This document shows positions 60,678-64,000 of a stretch of 64,000 nucleotides of DNA, piece after piece (within the stretch, counting starts at the first letter, position 1; every line of letters begins with the position of its first letter). The notes beneath the pieces were generated by a model. It searched no databases. It was given only the letters and a program-made list of their open reading frames with translations, and had not been told where the DNA came from. Source of the stretch: Odobenus rosmarus divergens (Eukaryota; Chordata; Mammalia; Carnivora; Odobenidae); the NCBI RefSeq assembly GCF_000321225.1, contig NW_004451527.1:327263-391262 (forward strand), given 5' to 3'. A program made the position numbers and the translations under genes.

Positions 60678-61490
60678 AAGCTTTCTTTTTTGTTGTCTCA
60701 AACAATGAAAATGGCATTGGAATTCAACTTTAGAGGATGAACACAATTAAATTGTGAATTTATCTGGGGTCTTTATTATGAAGGGCAGGGGCTGTTTCTT
60801 AACTGTGTCCATTTCCCACTATAATTGTTCCATTTTGATTTTATGGGTTTTTTTTTTCATTTTTTTGTGATTTTATCTGTTTTTTCGAAAGTGGTCTTTT
60901 GAAAGGGCGGAATCAGATCCCATCAGTTGGGAAGTGGCTCAGTTCCACATCACATGGCTTCAGGTCTTGAAGTTCAAGGTCAGATCAGAGTTCACTTACC
61001 TGGCTTCCTAGGTGTTCTCAGTCTGTCCCTGTGTCTCCAGATTCACCTCTTGCTGCCATTGCCATCAACCCATTTCTGCTTCAATGTGCACTTTGGACAC
61101 AAGTGTCCTCACTCTCTTCAAGGATCACATTTGGTAATTCATAGTTCCTATTCAAACTTCATTTAATCTACCCTTTCAAATATGTTTGTGTCGTGTCAAC
61201 CAAAGTACAACAGTTTCTCATTCTTTTTATTTTATCTGTGTTTGTGTTTATTTCTCCCCATTTAATTTTGCATCTTTTGTATATTTATGTAGTTTTTTTC
61301 CTCTGCTTAGGGTCGCTTACAGTTCTGGTTTTCTTTACTTTTTAAGGGATTGCCTCTTGAATTTGTCTATTAGTTTTACCATTTTTCCCTTATTTTGTTC
61401 TTCTACCATATCCCTTCCTGTCTTGCTAATTCTTTCTCTCTGCTTTTCTTAAGTTAATTTTGTTGTTAGTATTGTTATTATTTTGCTATT
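60678..61490. other. Anonymous T-rich stretch
   Basis: No gene or confident repeat. Runs of T near 60847-60867. Confidence 0.45.
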
Positions 61491-61505
61491 TCCCCCAAAC
61501 TTCTT

Positions 61506-61695
61506 TTTTCTTAAATATTTTTTTAAGATTTTATTTATTTATTCATGAGAGACAGAGGGAGAGAGAGAGAGAGGCAGAGGGAGAAGCAGGCTCCCAAGGA
61601 GCAGGGAGCCCGATGCGGGACTCGATCCCAGGACCCTGGGATCATGACCTGAGCCGAAGGCAGATGCTTAACCATCTGAGCCACCCAGGCGCCCC
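61506..61695 (-). mobile_element. CAN-SINE (young)
   Basis: 'aagattttatttatttattc' to 'tgagccacccaggcgcccc'. A perfect 15-bp TSD, tcccccaaacttctt, is at 61491-61505 and 61696-61710. Confidence 0.96.
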
Positions 61696-61739
61696 TCCCC
61701 CAAACTTCTTGAGTTGAATCCTAAATATATTTCATTTTT

Positions 61740-61767
61740 TTCTTTCTTTTCTTCTCCTTTTTTTTTT

Positions 61768-61804
<37 letters not shown>

Positions 61805-61973
61805 GAGGGCACGGGTTGGGGAGGGAAGGGGCAGAGGGAGAGGGAGAGAGAGAGTCTTAAGCAGACTCCACGCACAGAGCTTGACACAGGGCTCGATCTC
61901 ACGATCCTGAGATCATGATCTGAGCCAAAATCAAGAGTCAGATGCTTAACCAACTGAACCACCCAAGGACCCC
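61740..61973 (-). mobile_element. Older CAN-SINE with a very long T-run
   Basis: T tract 61758-61803 with a single C, GA-rich part, 'gagatcatgatctgagccaa', 'aatcaagagtcagatgctta' and the inverted head 'ctgaaccacccaaggacccc'. No clear TSD. The long tail is unusual for the otherwise diverged body. Confidence 0.88.
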
Positions 61974-61974
61974 T

Positions 61975-62180
61975 TGTTCTTTATTTTTCATCAACATAAG
62001 AAGGTGGAGGTTGTGGATCTTGCTCTGAGCACTGTTGAAGCTGTGACCCATGGGTTTTGATAGTGTCTTCATCACTGTTAACATCTGTGATCTGTGCTTC
62101 CATCTTTGATGAATCTTAGATGAGAAATCAGGTGTTATGACTTACTCTCTAGTGAAAAAGATGCTGTTGATACATCACAT
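61975..62180. other. Anonymous non-coding stretch
   Basis: No gene or repeat recognised. Confidence 0.45.
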
Positions 62181-62182
62181 CC

Positions 62183-62600
62183 CATATTAGTTTTCTGTGC
62201 TAAGTGCTAAATCACCACAAACTTAGTGACTTAACACAACAGGTACTGTTATCTCTCAGCCTGTGTGGCTCAGGAGTTCAGACCTTGACCCCCGTTTGGG
62301 TCTTATGAGGCCACAGTCACCTGGTTAGCTGGTAGAGAGCTCACCTCAGACACTTTACAACAGTTTTTACTTCTTCAAGGTCAGACGGAGGGATCTCTCT
62401 GACTTTAGGATGTTGTAGTCCCTCTTAAGAATTTTTCACTTTACTGAGTCAGAACCACCCAAGGTAATTTCCCTTTTGACTAAATCAAAACTAACTAATC
62501 TGGGACTTTAATTATATCTGCAAAACCCCTTCACCTTTTCTATAAAATGTAACTTAACAAAACCTCAACGTGGGAGTGGCTTCCCATGTCCTTGGCCATA
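62183..62600 (-). repeat. Probable MaLR/ERVL-type LTR remnant
   Basis: 'ctaaatcaccacaaacttag', 'tgacttaacacaacaggtac' and 'taattatatctgcaaaaccc' follow a reversed MLT1-like LTR order. More decayed than the other three reversed copies. Confidence 0.5.
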
Positions 62601-63240
62601 TTCTGCTGGTTGGAGTGGTCTCTGGTTCCAACAGCACTCAAGGGGAGGGAGTTGTGCAAAGGCACTAGTCATGGGAGGTCCCTTTAGGGTGTGCCCAGCA
62701 CATACCCCCTCAGCCTTCCTCTGTGTTTAACTGCAGGACAGGTGTGCACGTCGGCAGCTTTCCATCTCAGCTCCCTGCTGCAATGTTCCCCTTCTCTGCC
62801 TGAAGGTAACTTCTCCAGTGGCCCAGGGCATGTAGGTCAGCTGGCAATACCACATAGAATGTTCTCTGGAGCTGCCTGCAACTGATAAGGGACAGGGGTC
62901 AGTGAACAAATACCCCAGCTTCCTCTTCTCTAGATGGGAAAGTTCCGAGGTGCGTTCTTCATGATCCCGTAGAGGGTCCCCAGCAAAATTGAGATCCGGT
63001 ATTTCCCTAATTTCCCACACAATTTTTGTCTCACTTTCCCTACTTCCTCGCATTTGTCTTGTCTCCCAAATGAATGATGTGCGTCAAAGTTTTTCTCTCA
63101 GGTTCTGCTTTTGGGGAAACCCTGACCAAAACGTGTGGTTTGGTAGTATGTTTATTGTGTTTTCTTTCCTTGCACAGAAATCTGAGGATGTAAGTGCTAT
63201 TTCAGAACATTTTGCAGTTTGATGAGGAATTCAACGTGAG
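62601..63240. other. Anonymous non-coding stretch
   Basis: No gene. A 108-residue minus-strand frame has no signature. Confidence 0.45.
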
Positions 63241-63880
63241 CTCCTTTAGGGTGAGTGTTTGTGAGCATTTCCAAATATCTGTTTTTCTGTTTCCATGTTA
63301 TGGAACTGGATGTTTGACAATTAGGTCTATCTTAGCTTTTTATTGTTAATGTTATATTATCCATATCCTTAGTAATTTTTTTTGTTCATTTAATATTGTC
63401 CTGAACTGAGGGAGGTAAATTAAAATCTTTTACTAAATGTATTTTTTCCTTTTATTCCTAGTAGGTTCAGCTTTATGATTTTTAAAAAAGATTTTATTGA
63501 TTTATTTGAGAGAGAGAGAGTGTGTGTGAGAGAGAGCACCAGCGAGGGTTGGTGGGGAAGGGACAGGGGGAGAGAGAGAAGCAGACTCCCTGCTGAGCAG
63601 GAGCCTGACCCGGGGCTCAATTCCAGGACCTTGGGATCATGACCTGAGCTGAAAGGCAGATGCTTAACGGAGTCACCCAGGCGCCCCAGCTTTATGATTT
63701 TAATGCTCTCTTTTTGATGCATAGTTATTAATTACTGGGAGAGCTTACTGTGGAGTTATTCTTTGTAAATATGAAGTGGCCTCCTTTGTCTTGTTCAATA
63801 TTTTTTTTGTCTTCAAGTCAAACTTGCTTGATTTAGAAATTATTTTGTATATATTGCTCAATAGCATTTGCTCATTTTTT
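63241..63880 (-). repeat. Probable old L1 antisense region, split by a SINE
   Basis: T-rich phrases ('gtggcctcctttgtcttgtt', 'aaatatgaagtggcctcctt', 'tcttcaagtcaaacttgctt') resemble an antisense L1 ORF2/3' section. The SINE at 63483-63687 interrupts it. Confidence 0.5.
63483..63687 (-). mobile_element. CAN-SINE (young)
   Basis: 'aaagattttattgatttatt' to 'ggagtcacccaggcgcccc'. A perfect 14-bp TSD, agctttatgatttt, is at 63469-63482 and 63688-63701. The head has a small deletion before 'gagtcaccc'. Confidence 0.95.
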
Positions 63881-63884
63881 ATTT

Positions 63885-64000
63885 TCAACCTTTTTTTATT
63901 ATTATTATGTTATGTTAATCACCATACATCATTAGTTTTTGATCTAGTGTTCCATGATTCATTGTTTGTGCATAACACCCAGTGCTCCACGCAGAACATG
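63885..64000 (-). mobile_element. L1 3' end, runs off the window
   Basis: 'tattatgttatgttaatcac', 'tagtgttccatgattcattg' and 'gcataacacccagtgctcca' are the same carnivore L1 3' UTR as 39102-39480 and 57735-57989. The sequence continues beyond the right edge. Confidence 0.92.

Overview
This window looks like mammalian, non-coding, repeat-dominated DNA from a carnivore. The diagnostic elements are about 29 tRNA-Lys-derived CAN-SINEs. They have a 'gcctgggtggctcag' head, a CT-rich middle and an 'aaataaataaaatctt' tail. The younger copies have the arctoid wording (bear, seal or mustelid) rather than the canid ('ggatccctgggtggcgcag') or felid wording; this assignment rests on remembered consensus sequences. 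I found no intact protein-coding gene, RNA gene, CRISPR array or CpG-island promoter. The window is probably intergenic or lies inside a large intron.

The one gene-derived feature is a full-length processed retrocopy of KPNA2 (importin alpha-1) mRNA on the minus strand, 8696-10692. It keeps a 5' UTR, a 529-codon frame without any indel, a 3' UTR with AATAAA, and a poly(A) tail. A perfect 16-bp target-site duplication (TSD) flanks it. Two nonsense transitions (codons 98 and 357) break the frame, so it is a pseudogene.

Layout. 1-6764: a nested SINE pair, then mostly anonymous DNA with old L1 and L2 traces. 6765-7447: an old LTR. 8680-10708: the KPNA2 retrocopy. 10.7-13.5 kb: anonymous DNA with old repeat traces. 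13471-13937: a 433-bp L1-mobilised insertion whose content is part LTR and part L1. 14-21 kb: SINEs, several MIRs, two short 5'-truncated L1 insertions with perfect TSDs, simple repeats and an old L1 3' end. 22-25 kb: an L2-like block interrupted by an MLT1 LTR. 27-30 kb: MLT1, L2 and HAL1/L1 ORF1-like remnants. 30-35 kb: quiet, mostly unassigned. 35.8-49 kb and 52-64 kb: dense CAN-SINEs, L1 fragments, MLT1 and MER5-type DNA transposon relics. 49.5-52.2 kb: the longest stretch with few recognisable repeats in the right half.

Nothing here works together as a gene system. The content is layered retrotransposition by L1 machinery acting on its own RNA, on SINE RNA, on a host mRNA (KPNA2) and apparently on an LTR-containing RNA. 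Repeat family names were assigned by eye from remembered consensus sequences, and their outer limits are approximate unless a TSD is given.
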